A stretch of DNA of 64,000 bases, from positions 353,501 through 417,500 of the forward strand of contig NC_090159.1 of NCBI RefSeq assembly GCF_017916325.1. The letters are read 5' to 3'. Positions within the stretch are counted from its first letter, which is position 1. Every line of letters starts with the position of its first letter. This document shows, piece by piece, positions 29,001 to 36,381 of the stretch. The notes below the pieces were generated by a model that worked only from the letters and a program-made list of their open reading frames with translations, was not told where the DNA came from and ran no database searches. Position numbers and translations under genes: made by a program. Source of the DNA: Leishmania martiniquensis. Lineage: Eukaryota > Euglenozoa > Kinetoplastea > Trypanosomatida > Trypanosomatidae.

Positions 29001-30809
29001 TTCCAAGGGCGTGTGTACTGCCTTGTGACGATGAAGAATCTTCTGAGGAGAACCTCGCTGTGGCTGCGCGGTGCTGTGCTGCGCGTGCTCGACACCGAGC
29101 CATCGTACGAGATTGTGCGGGTGTGCGGGGTGTACAACAAGCTACTCCTGACGGAGTGGAAGCCGCAGGATGAGCTAAGCATCCTCTACGAGTTGGATCT
29201 CATCACGTCCTTCCGCCCTGTGGAGCCGGAGTGCGCGCATCATGTGCAGATAGAAGCCCTCTACTCCAGCTGGCACCAAACGTTCCTGACAACACCGCCC
29301 GAGAGCCGGCTAGTCCTCCACACGATGGAGCGGCAGCCGACGGAGGTAGCGGCGGATGACGCCAAGATCGCCCACGGTGGCTTCTTGATGGGTGCGACCG
29401 AAGTGAGAACGAGTGATAGTGAGGTGACGCAGCAGGGCACCGTGACGCCATCGAACACAACGTCGGCAGAGAAAGCACGAGATTCAACAACGTCCGCGGA
29501 GGTGCAAGCCTCAGCCCTCGGTGCGGCGACCACGTCCTACCACCACAGCGACGCTGTCCGAAACGCCTCTCGCGCGCGCAGCACCAGCACCCATAGCAGC
29601 AGAAGCCGCTCCTTCATCCACGCCACGCACACCCACTGCAGCGCAGGCAGCAGCGAAAACAAGAGCCAGGCAGCGGCTTCCAGCGCCGTTCGCTTCAACG
29701 TGGCCACCCTGCGCCACCTCGAGGAGACGTGCAACACGATGTGGGGCCCAGTGGCGGTCTTTCGGTCGAAGCACCTATGTGTCTTCAGCATCGTCATGCA
29801 TGCCGAGTCTCCGTGGACGATGCGCTTTGGAGCGGCGACCAACTACGTACCCCCGCCGCTGTCCACCTCTCTTACGGTCTCAAGTACCACTGGAGGCCGC
29901 TCACCGCTGTTGTCCAACGCCCCCCGTACGTCGGCGGCGGCGACGGCGGCACCTCCTGCACCTCCGCCTCACCCGACCAGCATCTCAACCGCCTCCAGCT
30001 GTTTCCTAAATCCACAGCTAAACCACTTGTGCAGCAGCGGCGGTGCGGACGGCAGGTCTGCCGCAGATGCGTCTTTCTTTGGGAACGCCATGGTGGACCA
30101 GCCGTCGGACTTCGTGTTCGTCGCTGGGGAGCCGGTGCGCTTCTGCGTTCGACTGCAGCCGCAGGCGCAGAACTGGCCAGAGGACGCGGACCTGGAGGAG
30201 ACCTTCTTCATCCGCCTCAAGTACAACCCGGAGCAGTGGATGGTCATTGGCAAGCAGCGCGATCGTCGTACCCTTTCCTTGATGGAGGAGGTAACGGTTT
30301 ACTTTAACGCTGTGCCGCTACTTCCCCCCGCCCCCGCTGACGGCGGCGTGAATGCTGCAAGGTTGTCAGGTGAGGCGACCGCGACAAGCGGCAGCGCCGG
30401 AAAGATTCCTCCTCGCCAGGAAGATGCTGCTGCAGAGAACGCACTCAATGAGGACACGGACGGGGATGAAGACGTGTGCCCTGCTAGATGGGCAGGACGT
30501 CGGCAACGTCTCTCAGCCCGGCCCCTCGCAGGGCATGCTGTGAAGGACGAGGGCATTCTACAGACACCCACGGTGGAGATGTTCTGGGAGCGAAAGAAGC
30601 CAGCTACAACAGTGGATGGGGCGGCAAATCCTTCGGCAAGCAGCTTTGGTGGAGGTAAAAGCGTCACCTCAGCCACAGGTGCGGAGGGTGGTGACCCTTG
30701 TGAGGCGGACGGGCAGCCGGCGTGCGCAACTGCCGTGATGGGCGAGGCTGTACTTATCGACGTGGTGCAATTTCGTACGTGGGTGCGCGTACGCAAGCCT
30801 GGCCATTGA
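23016..30809 (+). CDS. Giant TRAPP II subunit TRAPPC10/Trs130-like protein
   Basis: At 2597 residues this is the largest gene in the window. Residues about 205-330 (LLFYAVDE, then a W, then DDCLVLLVHSD, then KELRDAKFLPQQMCVYLPN) follow the pattern of the TRAPPC10 N-terminal region. A helical block follows at about 447-580 (DFWRCGYSLVVHYLQYGL), with another at about 840-1060 (LPYIERQGWRRIEMFVRRLY). The extreme C-terminus, with EQWMVIGKQR (from about 2407), then ALPLLPP-like turns and VVQFRTWVRV, resembles the immunoglobulin-like tail of TRAPPC10. TRAPP II acts at the trans-Golgi as an exchange factor for Rab11-type GTPases. The protein is about twice the usual family length because Ala/Ser/Thr/Pro-rich segments (roughly 1460-1900 and 2130-2330) separate the conserved blocks. 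The family assignment rests on pattern similarity and is moderately sure. The start is the first ATG of the frame; no membrane segment is seen. Confidence 0.6.
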   Translation: MLPGHAPSRHSNASLPHVVLPPLSASSTEGPGPNGNGAVCSPPHSATQRTAPAAPAAAAVKGSDTHPPHNASFSASICSGNRVDDHFDLPPALVACLVRHTDGQNQPLATPAIVERCLRDLQRRLMPWVPAERVFGSTAQPTVPIGAKSYEAAHQKDSIASSLVSTVAPQTTTTPQAGSYLAGSRVRLQLAKTTDIAAVVRSTPVLHLLFYAVDESESRPAALSQIAQEWRAALMRKGEGDDCLVLLVHSDLIAASEVASRLAEEAQESSGQMSATTSEPPALTESAPSLSTWGSMPPALAVSQARVDAAAGQLGKYYKELRDAKFLPQQMCVYLPNETPMRILERLRSAVVTQGARLRQALESCAAQKRLAPQDPRTKPMEPAAAKASTTEVVRTPARVSSPSTAASPAGAAGEALQFHSGAAPSTSLKPPVVAAPSPPPPLPKYWSVQDFWRCGYSLVVHYLQYGLVFDARAVLERLFLEYYNSSDDYDFVRAPVATLQRLGRVPNLFEAHRHASSAPCNSGYPKALETGAELLEGLLLVVSAEMTCSLLLGDTAAAMARYHTFMQVTREKFDEWSAAVVTGGPAVPSSPVPAKENAHGATFVHPATCHQFFLLQCYLSGLRMWWPISGLCRPRREAAASLTAGTPPQLQPEKLSSLTEEKQNSEHFAPFISLPLTTLSAVPLESGEAGVVDAAADVDNGGGGRAVSVPPPSALPVLPTTTEGANAPDILSLLSTGNDQPDPPARHDSGGSGVRYSITNASLAAASASVSSQSFRSGIDGFFSGPCGGERSVRRGEAGEAGATICSGELDYLLKSGEDTVQVATTYLVELATSTGLLAEHMEPEAVQESLQSICEAVDAGNAQVLRAALHHQRQLQRSCAEAATLLEHARDALATVARDLGYGHFSYAVIPTGTTSLNEQFAPTTSAEGVTVTTASVAPSPFANVEELSSAEQALRLWRVLTAMTALALRIGGQRRREFHLYAELAVTFLTDRPNVTANIVAKRLLPYIERQGWRRIEMFVRRLYVEARERLMRRAGLRTPGSPVATARLGRSEVGAVMSEPLAQLWPHVFPTDADYALYRECVLVLLSNNSGCALDGERPRVGDSAGSPAGVPAHGVAEDVVGSLDNCLFSACTRTERWWALVGVDALLMGTALLREPSEYPLEHFMSPLTVKVEPKATTTPAAVFDGDRACVMHASSITGRPHVLQANVDDVVQITLAAFCTINPLVRPAFPSAAEVANRRTREAEPVARFQLTLESRKDWSTDEEAVHEVSISDADTADYDEQTHRLRVSFTFPVCHAGLYRVRRLRLCNGSTWLAYYPQRGAGGSCGDPRGWASSLRIAASQAFATPSPPHAMVEPLFQPVAHSALLEVPEQRSSVHLQLTLPREAHCFADSVDYVTLDVELEDPLSISGPEAPAASADGSGGVMLTPFADSKAIGEPAAGAGKQSRLAEGDTPRPTAACACSFTVGPGNLLLPLSASRSGGQNAHHPCVEPCVSVGSESAEAHYGASLLRKVSVSSPALHCMLPAREDGKTNSFGNTARMPPSAPHLLAAVVLGTPSAHRPKRGSLARYNPGASFSSFSMAASGAGPPAVAISGGDGGIVGLNGSFAAQTSQPVDVLSLSRRGVTPRSIAVAHVLSTLSAEGHEAVDPGATGSTQRNTPVFQSLRTGSLVGAAAAAAIPVNRGATGATPTTAVAAITPGETRPDRNLLPQPPSSLHARRRTKALHTPSERGTQEEWVTAGDAAISEDDRGSRGAAAFLSGLSLQGISGGAPMTPALSPLRKISDDKLELVMVHPDTVIREDKRAAAAPHNARATAAATMAAARTVVPINLGTFLNNIPSPEVRLRTASTSVAAAPSTSVLRAENYASADPLRETVIQLLQDASRVVAPATSVTESEKNSVAVTHMRLRLPLLPLLTTPISAEALASQRPETVTSSRGLEKGPAPSAAVAANQARIAFTCLRGREPCTTTLSAALSFQAAIGVDYAFKHFQGRVYCLVTMKNLLRRTSLWLRGAVLRVLDTEPSYEIVRVCGVYNKLLLTEWKPQDELSILYELDLITSFRPVEPECAHHVQIEALYSSWHQTFLTTPPESRLVLHTMERQPTEVAADDAKIAHGGFLMGATEVRTSDSEVTQQGTVTPSNTTSAEKARDSTTSAEVQASALGAATTSYHHSDAVRNASRARSTSTHSSRSRSFIHATHTHCSAGSSENKSQAAASSAVRFNVATLRHLEETCNTMWGPVAVFRSKHLCVFSIVMHAESPWTMRFGAATNYVPPPLSTSLTVSSTTGGRSPLLSNAPRTSAAATAAPPAPPPHPTSISTASSCFLNPQLNHLCSSGGADGRSAADASFFGNAMVDQPSDFVFVAGEPVRFCVRLQPQAQNWPEDADLEETFFIRLKYNPEQWMVIGKQRDRRTLSLMEEVTVYFNAVPLLPPAPADGGVNAARLSGEATATSGSAGKIPPRQEDAAAENALNEDTDGDEDVCPARWAGRRQRLSARPLAGHAVKDEGILQTPTVEMFWERKKPATTVDGAANPSASSFGGGKSVTSATGAEGGDPCEADGQPACATAVMGEAVLIDVVQFRTWVRVRKPGH

Positions 30810-31553
30810 CTTCATCCCTCTCTCTCTTGCGCGCTTTTCTCGTTCGCATGCCTTCGCCGTTATTGTCTGTCCTCGCAGTGTTTAAAGCGGAAAGATGGCG
30901 GCGCACGCGGCCAACATGTGTGGATGTACTATCCTCCGTGCGTCTACGTGTGTGCGTGGGGGGGAGGCGTCAGGGCTGGGGGCGGTGCTCCGGTGACTGA
31001 ACCGGCGCATTGCGGTGACAGAACGAAACGGGTTCGAGAGCTGCCTGGCCCGTGTGTAAGGCGCAGAGAGTGAAAAAAAAAAGAAAACACTTTGGAACTA
31101 AACAAACGAAGCTCCGTTCCTCGGTGTATGTTTGTCTGTGTGTCTACCGCCCTCCCTTCCTCCCCACCGCTTCGTGTGGCTCCTCTTCGCGCACCATGTC
31201 ATCGCATCTTTCCTGATGAGCTGCGTAGTCGCCCGCAGGTCGTCTCCTTTATGAGGAGGAAGTCGTTACACGTTTGCTCTGCTGTGATGCCATCGCGAAG
31301 GCCCACCTCCCTCCCCCCATCGCAGGGACAGCTGTCCCTGTCGCTGTAGATGCTTAGACACCTCGAGAGGTGTGATACAGACGTCGTTATCCCCCATCCC
31401 TCCATCCCTCCTACTCTTCGTGTCGCCCTGCCTTCCCTTTCTCGCGCTGTTCGGCCAGCCGCAACGACCGCCATCGGCACTCAGTGCCTCTCAGAGGGGG
31501 AGGCCGTCGCTTCAGAATTAGAGCGGTGTTCTGGGCCGCTGGGACAGCGCGCG
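30810..31553 (+). other. Spacer before the J-domain gene
   Basis: It includes an A-run (31073-31082) and a pyrimidine-rich tract (about 31388-31446), followed by AG near 31458, that supports a start at 31554 rather than at the upstream in-frame ATG at 31350. No separate gene is seen. Confidence 0.5.
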
Positions 31554-32849
31554 ATGCTACTACGTACACGCGCTTTGTGCTACACGGTGCACACTCCACG
31601 CGGTATCAACTTCGACCTCTCCGCCGACGATGCGATCCGGCGCATCCACGATAAGTATGGCCGCCGTTGGCTGGGCGCGCGGCTCGACTGTCTCCAGCTG
31701 GAGACGCCATCGAAAGAGTTTTTGCCGTTTTACCTCTGCAGCGGCCGCATCCACGCCTCCTTCGTTGGCAGTGTGGGCTACAGCGTCGATACGACCTCCA
31801 GCGATGGCAAGAGAACGCGCTCCTCCACCCGCTACGTCAGTACGTCTTTGCAGACACTCGACAGCGTCTTCGAAGAGAACAAGACGCAGATCTACGCTGG
31901 CTACAAGTACAACATCGGCCACGTACACCACGCACTGCGCGGTGATCAGCTGTGCTACTCGCTGCGCAAGATGTTCGAGGTGGACACCACTGGAGCCACC
32001 ATCAACCTCTTCGAGCAGTCTACTAGAACAGCGGTGAAGTTTGTCGAGATGGAAGTGCGGCGGCAGGCAGAGGAAACGGCTTGCGCCCTCGTCCGCTCCT
32101 TCCACCCGTCCGCCGACTCCGTCTCGGTGGAGTTTAAGGAGTTCGCATTCCGCCTTGAGGAGGTCACCCCCACATTTGTGCCGTGCTTCGTCGTCCAGGC
32201 GGCGTACGACGCGGAGCGCTACACGCTCTACGTGTCGGGTCTCACCGGCCGCGTTGGCGGCCCCTATCTGCTGAACTCCCTCTACATAGCCCGAACCACT
32301 GCCCTCGCCACCCTCGCCACCACGCTGGTCCTTGCGCCAAACAAAGTTGCGGGCCTCTTCTTCGGCTCTGTGGTGAGCATCGCCACCTACTACGTCGCCT
32401 TCTTCGCGGCGCGCTGGTATCCAGCGATGCGGCGCAACTGGAACCGCCAGAGCCGGGAGCGGCTTCGCCGCCAGAACTTCGGGCTCGACGAGGGAGGGTA
32501 CCGTCCCCACACCTCCTCTCAACGCATTCAGCAGGAATACCGCTCCTCCACGTACTGGGACACTCACGCCTATCAGCAGCGGCGCCGCACAAGCTCGGAG
32601 CGGCCGCGATCGGCGTCGTCATCGAGCTTCTCCGCTCATTCGGTGGCTGACCCGCTCGGGTACTACCGCGCGCTGGGGCTCCAAGGTGACGAGTCCATCA
32701 ACGAAATCCGCAGCGCCTATCGTCGAATTGTGCTGAAGGAGCACCCCGACGTGGGAGGGTCGAACGACGCGATGATGAAGGTGAATGAAGCCTACCGGGT
32801 CCTTCGAGATCCAAAGCGGCGGGCGGCCTACGACCAGGGCTGTCAGTAG
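31554..32849 (+). CDS. Membrane-associated protein with C-terminal J domain
   Basis: The 431-residue protein ends in a J domain (about 368-429) with the HPD triad at 397-399, which stimulates an Hsp70 partner. Helix patterns are typical: YYRALGL, then EIRSAYRRIVLKEHPD, then MKVNEAYRVLRDPKRRAAYD. No Gly/Phe region or zinc domain is seen, so it is a type III DnaJ. Before it, residues about 250-290 hold hydrophobic stretches (ATLATTLVLA, then GLFFGSVVSIATYYVAFFAA) that could make one or two membrane spans, followed by basic residues. The N-terminus MLLRTRALCYTVHTPRG is basic, without acidic residues, and could be a mitochondrial presequence. The roughly 220-residue middle domain has no match I recognise. 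The ORF also opens at 31350, but 31554 is the first ATG after the pyrimidine tract. The J domain would lie on one side of a mitochondrial or ER membrane. Confidence 0.75.
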   Translation: MLLRTRALCYTVHTPRGINFDLSADDAIRRIHDKYGRRWLGARLDCLQLETPSKEFLPFYLCSGRIHASFVGSVGYSVDTTSSDGKRTRSSTRYVSTSLQTLDSVFEENKTQIYAGYKYNIGHVHHALRGDQLCYSLRKMFEVDTTGATINLFEQSTRTAVKFVEMEVRRQAEETACALVRSFHPSADSVSVEFKEFAFRLEEVTPTFVPCFVVQAAYDAERYTLYVSGLTGRVGGPYLLNSLYIARTTALATLATTLVLAPNKVAGLFFGSVVSIATYYVAFFAARWYPAMRRNWNRQSRERLRRQNFGLDEGGYRPHTSSQRIQQEYRSSTYWDTHAYQQRRRTSSERPRSASSSSFSAHSVADPLGYYRALGLQGDESINEIRSAYRRIVLKEHPDVGGSNDAMMKVNEAYRVLRDPKRRAAYDQGCQ

Positions 32850-33458
32850 CATCTTCGTCCTCCTCACCCACTCACCCTCCTTCCCTCCCTCTCTCCTGTA
32901 TGGCTGCGTGTGTTAAGGCGTTCTCGTGTGCGGATGGGTACGTGGGGTGTTGAGCGTGTCAAGTCCCCTTTTCGCTTTGGGGCTGCTCGCCATCGGTCCT
33001 TTACTTCGGCGCGGAGTATTTCTTCCTAAGCGCGCTCGTGCATATGTGCGTATGCGTGTCTGTCGGTGGCCAAGTGTACACGCACCCGTGTGCGTGCGTT
33101 TCCGCGCATCGGTAGATTTGAATTTCTTCGAAACGGCACTGGGAAAGGGCGGAGGGTCGGGCCCCTGCAACCGTCGCTTTGGAAGCGCGCTGACTCTACC
33201 AGCTCGGAGAGGGGCGGCACGGCTTCGTAATGGATGCGCTCTTCGTCTCCCTCTCTCTCTATCACTATCACCGGCATCCCTCCTCGACACACACGCATGC
33301 ACACACATGCGCACCTGCGTGCTATCCAGCTGGCAGCCGACTCCTCAGCATTCCGCTGCTTACTTGTGAGCTTAACACGCCTTAACTGTGCCTTCGCCCC
33401 TCTCTCTCTTCTGCGCTTAGGACAGCCCCCGCGCCTTTCCAACACCTAAAAGAGAGCC
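32850..33458 (+). other. Spacer before the CRT/DMT-like transporter
   Basis: No gene is seen. The final 70 bases form a clear pyrimidine tract with AG at 33419-33420. Confidence 0.55.
33390..33420 (+). promoter_or_regulatory. Predicted spliced-leader acceptor for the transporter gene
   Basis: The sequence is an almost unbroken C/T run ending GCGCTTAG, with AG at 33419-33420. That leaves a 5' leader of 38 bases before the ATG at 33459. This is one of the clearest acceptors in the window. Confidence 0.6.
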
Positions 33459-35120
33459 ATGTGCGATGCCGTAGCGGACTTCTTTCAGCGGGGCTGGACG
33501 GCCACCAAGGAAGAACTGCAGAACACTGTCAACAGCATCCGCGCCACCCGGCTCAGCATCGCCTTTCTCTTCGCTGTGTTTTGTGTTCTGCTTGTCATCG
33601 TCGGCAACGTTATTTTGCTCATCGCCATCAACTTTTGGCTCGTGCAGTTCCCCACCGATGCCTTGAAGCACAACTCGAGTCAGATCGCCATTCAAGTCGT
33701 CACCATGCTCTTCCTTGTCGTTCTCTTCTCCGTGCTGTGCGCCGTCTTCACTGCGTTCTACGGAGCGCTGCCGCTGTGGCACGTGCTGGCAGATCGCAAC
33801 CGCGTCGGTGGGCCGTGGTACCGCCTCCTCCTGCTCTTCGCCTCCGGCGCGTCAAACGGCATCAGCAGCGTTCTGGGAGTGTACGCCATGGCGCATACCC
33901 CAGAGTTCATCCAAGCAGTGTTGATGTGCTGCATCCCCTTCAGCGCGCAGGCCTGGACCGTCGTCTTCATTCCTGCAGAGCGCAAGCGCGACTACCTCTC
34001 CATGTTCTTCATCTCCTCCTTCCTGCTGTTCGTGGCGGGCGTGTTGTTATCAAGCCTGTCGGCGTTCCTGCACCCAAACGAGGCGGGCAAGAAGGCGTCC
34101 TGGGCGTGGGCGCTTCTCTACCTTGCCAGCTCCATTCTCTTCGGGCTGTGGTGCGTGGTGCAGCGGCTGTACCTAGACGCTGTGGCGTTCAAGGTGCCGC
34201 GTGAAGTGGGGGGCGAGGCGGCAGCGCTCGAGAGCGCGGAGAACGCGCCACGTTGTGTGAACTTGGCGGAAGGCAGAAGCTGTCCGAAGCGCGAGGAGCT
34301 GCACAACGAGACGCTCACAGAGGAAGTGGAGGAGAGCGGGATACCGGCGACGGTCAGGACCTCCGCGTACCTGGCGCACGGTAGTAAGGTCGCGGATACG
34401 GAGCCCCCGAGCACGAGAAAGCAGGGCACCGGGGTCGCGGTGAGTGCCACCTACGCCGAGGAGGACCCACGGTTCTCTGAGATGGAGGATGAAGAGGAGC
34501 AGTTGCTGGTGAAGCGGCAGTGGGGCAGCCAGAACGTCGACGACAACGCTGCCAAGCTGGTGCTGCTCGTAGTGGGCCTACTGTTCCAGCTGCTCGTCTC
34601 CTTTCTCATGTTCCCGGTGGACGCGATTCCGTGGCTTGGCACCTCCGACTCAGTGGAGCACGCGTGGGAGGGCCTCCGCCATTCCATGGACTTCATCTTC
34701 GCCTCATGGATTCATGTGCGCCACGGACTTCTCCTTACCCTTGGCTTCGCTATGAGCTTCGTCGGTTGCACGTACCTGAACGAGCACAGTCCGACACTGG
34801 CCTCGGTGGTGTTGCAGCTCGCCGGCCCCATCACGTCGCTGGTCATCATCATCGTCCCGCAGTGGAACGTGTACAAGGACAGCAGTAGCGTGGGCCACAA
34901 GGTCGGCGGCGTGATCCTGCTCCTCGTCGGGGCGCTCCTGTACCACCTGTGGGAGCAGCAGTCGTTGCGCACGCTTCTGTTGAAGGCGGAAGAGGCGCAG
35001 CGCCGGCGCGAGGGCGCGGCGACTGGCGGTGACGGGACAGCGGAGGAGCGCATGATCGGCGTGGATGACCGCGCCGCGCGCCAGCCCATCATGGAAGAAC
35101 GCGCGAAAGGCGCGGAGTGA
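33459..35120 (+). CDS. CRT-like / drug-metabolite superfamily membrane transporter
   Basis: The 553-residue polytopic protein has about ten hydrophobic segments (roughly 31-60, 73-100, 123-147, 150-171, 179-205, 212-235, 367-390, 415-440, 448-470 and 475-497). Halves of about five segments and short turns fit the drug/metabolite transporter fold. The segment SNGISSVLGVYAMAHTP followed by FIQAVLMCCIPFSA resembles the third and fourth helices of chloroquine-resistance-transporter-like proteins, where a conserved Q and IPF stretch line the substrate path. A similar helix recurs in the second half (LASVVLQLAGPITSLVIIIVP). An acidic, hydrophilic loop of about 130 residues (240-365) joins the halves and is probably cytosolic. 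The tail is charged. CRT-like proteins export peptides, amino acids or drugs from acidic compartments, but substrate and location here are unknown. Nucleotide-sugar transporter families are a less likely alternative. Confidence 0.6.
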   Translation: MCDAVADFFQRGWTATKEELQNTVNSIRATRLSIAFLFAVFCVLLVIVGNVILLIAINFWLVQFPTDALKHNSSQIAIQVVTMLFLVVLFSVLCAVFTAFYGALPLWHVLADRNRVGGPWYRLLLLFASGASNGISSVLGVYAMAHTPEFIQAVLMCCIPFSAQAWTVVFIPAERKRDYLSMFFISSFLLFVAGVLLSSLSAFLHPNEAGKKASWAWALLYLASSILFGLWCVVQRLYLDAVAFKVPREVGGEAAALESAENAPRCVNLAEGRSCPKREELHNETLTEEVEESGIPATVRTSAYLAHGSKVADTEPPSTRKQGTGVAVSATYAEEDPRFSEMEDEEEQLLVKRQWGSQNVDDNAAKLVLLVVGLLFQLLVSFLMFPVDAIPWLGTSDSVEHAWEGLRHSMDFIFASWIHVRHGLLLTLGFAMSFVGCTYLNEHSPTLASVVLQLAGPITSLVIIIVPQWNVYKDSSSVGHKVGGVILLLVGALLYHLWEQQSLRTLLLKAEEAQRRREGAATGGDGTAEERMIGVDDRAARQPIMEERAKGAE

Positions 35121-35412
35121 GGCTGTGGGTGCGACAGTGGCCTGTTAGGGGAAGGGACTTGAGGAAGAGATGCGGATGGAGCAGTGCTCGAGATGAACGG
35201 CCCCCCGGGCACCGCAAGCGGGAGTGTGTCGTCGCCGCTTGGCGCTCTTCTTCAGGTGTTCAACGTGTGCGCGCGTCGTCCGCTCGCTGCTCACCTTCGT
35301 CATGCGCTTTCCCTCATCATCTCTCTCCCCGCTGCTGCTGCGCCCACACATAACTTCGTCGATGGCTCGGCACCTCTGTTGTTGTTGCTTTCCCTACCAC
35401 TACACGCCCCAA

Positions 35413-35444
35413 GTCTAACAGTCCCCACGTCTAACAGTCCCCAC
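35413..35444. repeat. Perfect tandem duplication of a 16-mer
   Basis: The unit GTCTAACAGTCCCCAC occurs twice back to back (35413-35428 and 35429-35444), followed by a short CCA run. Confidence 0.9.
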
Positions 35445-36138
35445 CACCACCACCAGAGGCGATCAGCCGCACAGGTGTATCGGCGAGCCTTCCCGTCAAC
35501 ATCCCCAGTGCCTGCCCATCCTACGCATGAAACTCTTTGTGTGTATATGTGTGTGTGCGTGCGTCGAGGGGTGCATCACTTATAAGATACGGCCAAACAC
35601 GCACACGGGTGCACTCACGGAGGGAGGTGAACGCGCACACACACGCATGCATGACCCAGTCAGAAGTGTGCTTGTTGCCTGCACAATGCGTTTTCTTTTT
35701 TTTTTCTGAGTCTTTTCGAGTGCTCGACGTTTGGTGGCTCACTTTGCTGGGTCGAGTAGGACTGTACCCTCTCCTCCTCCGCCTCCGTGGGTGTCGCTGT
35801 CACCCCTCTTAAGTCGTTCACTCCTCTTGTTAAGCTCCTCAGGCCATGCGCGGTAGGGTGCGCTAGCAGCGATGTCGTCGCTTCTTTCTCGAAGGCACTT
35901 TGGCTGCCCCGGAACCGAAAGGGGCAACTGAGCCTAGCGGACCTTCACCACGTGCTTATCGCAGCTGCTGCGTGTCGTGTTGGCATTTAGCAGTCTCGGT
36001 GTTGGTGGGTGGCGATGCTCTGCGATTGGGAAACCGATAGAGCTCAATGAAGGCTTGCCCTCATGTGTCGACTAGGCATGCCTGCGCGCACGCGTCGTGC
36101 TTCCTCGCTGCCTCAACCGCCAACCCGCATGTTAGTCA

Positions 36139-36195
36139 CCCTCTCCTCTCCTCTCCTCTTCCCCCCCTCTTAATCCCCTCTGCCTATTCGCGCAG
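36139..36195 (+). promoter_or_regulatory. Predicted spliced-leader acceptor for the PRP16-like gene
   Basis: A CCTCT pentamer repeat grades into a C-rich tract and ends CGCGCAG with AG at 36194-36195. It lies about 190 bases before the ATG at 36382. Confidence 0.5.
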
Positions 36196-36381
36196 CCGTC
36201 TTGGGCGGGTACTTCCGTTTTCTAAAGGCACTCGGAGCCGCGCGCCAGCAAACCTGTCATCTGCACACAAGCAGCGGCCACTCGAGCAGACCCTCGCCCA
36301 ACACAGACGGCACGTTAACGAAGCGAGGGCTGCTGCTGCACAGTGCCGCAGCACACGCTCAAGCACATCGCAGCGGGCGCA

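Larger units (their letters stand above)
35121..36381 (+). other. Long spacer with 16-bp tandem repeat and T-run
   Basis: This 1.26 kb interval contains a perfect two-copy 16-base repeat (35413-35444), GT-rich sequence (about 35536-35560), a T-rich run at about 35691-35706, and a CCTCT pentamer run with AG at 36194-36195. Its small ORFs show no conserved motif. Confidence 0.55.

Noticed and set aside
35787..35990. 67-codon ORF in the long spacer after the transporter
   Set aside because: It is short, starts without a nearby acceptor signal, and lacks any motif; chance ORFs of this size are frequent in this GC-rich DNA.
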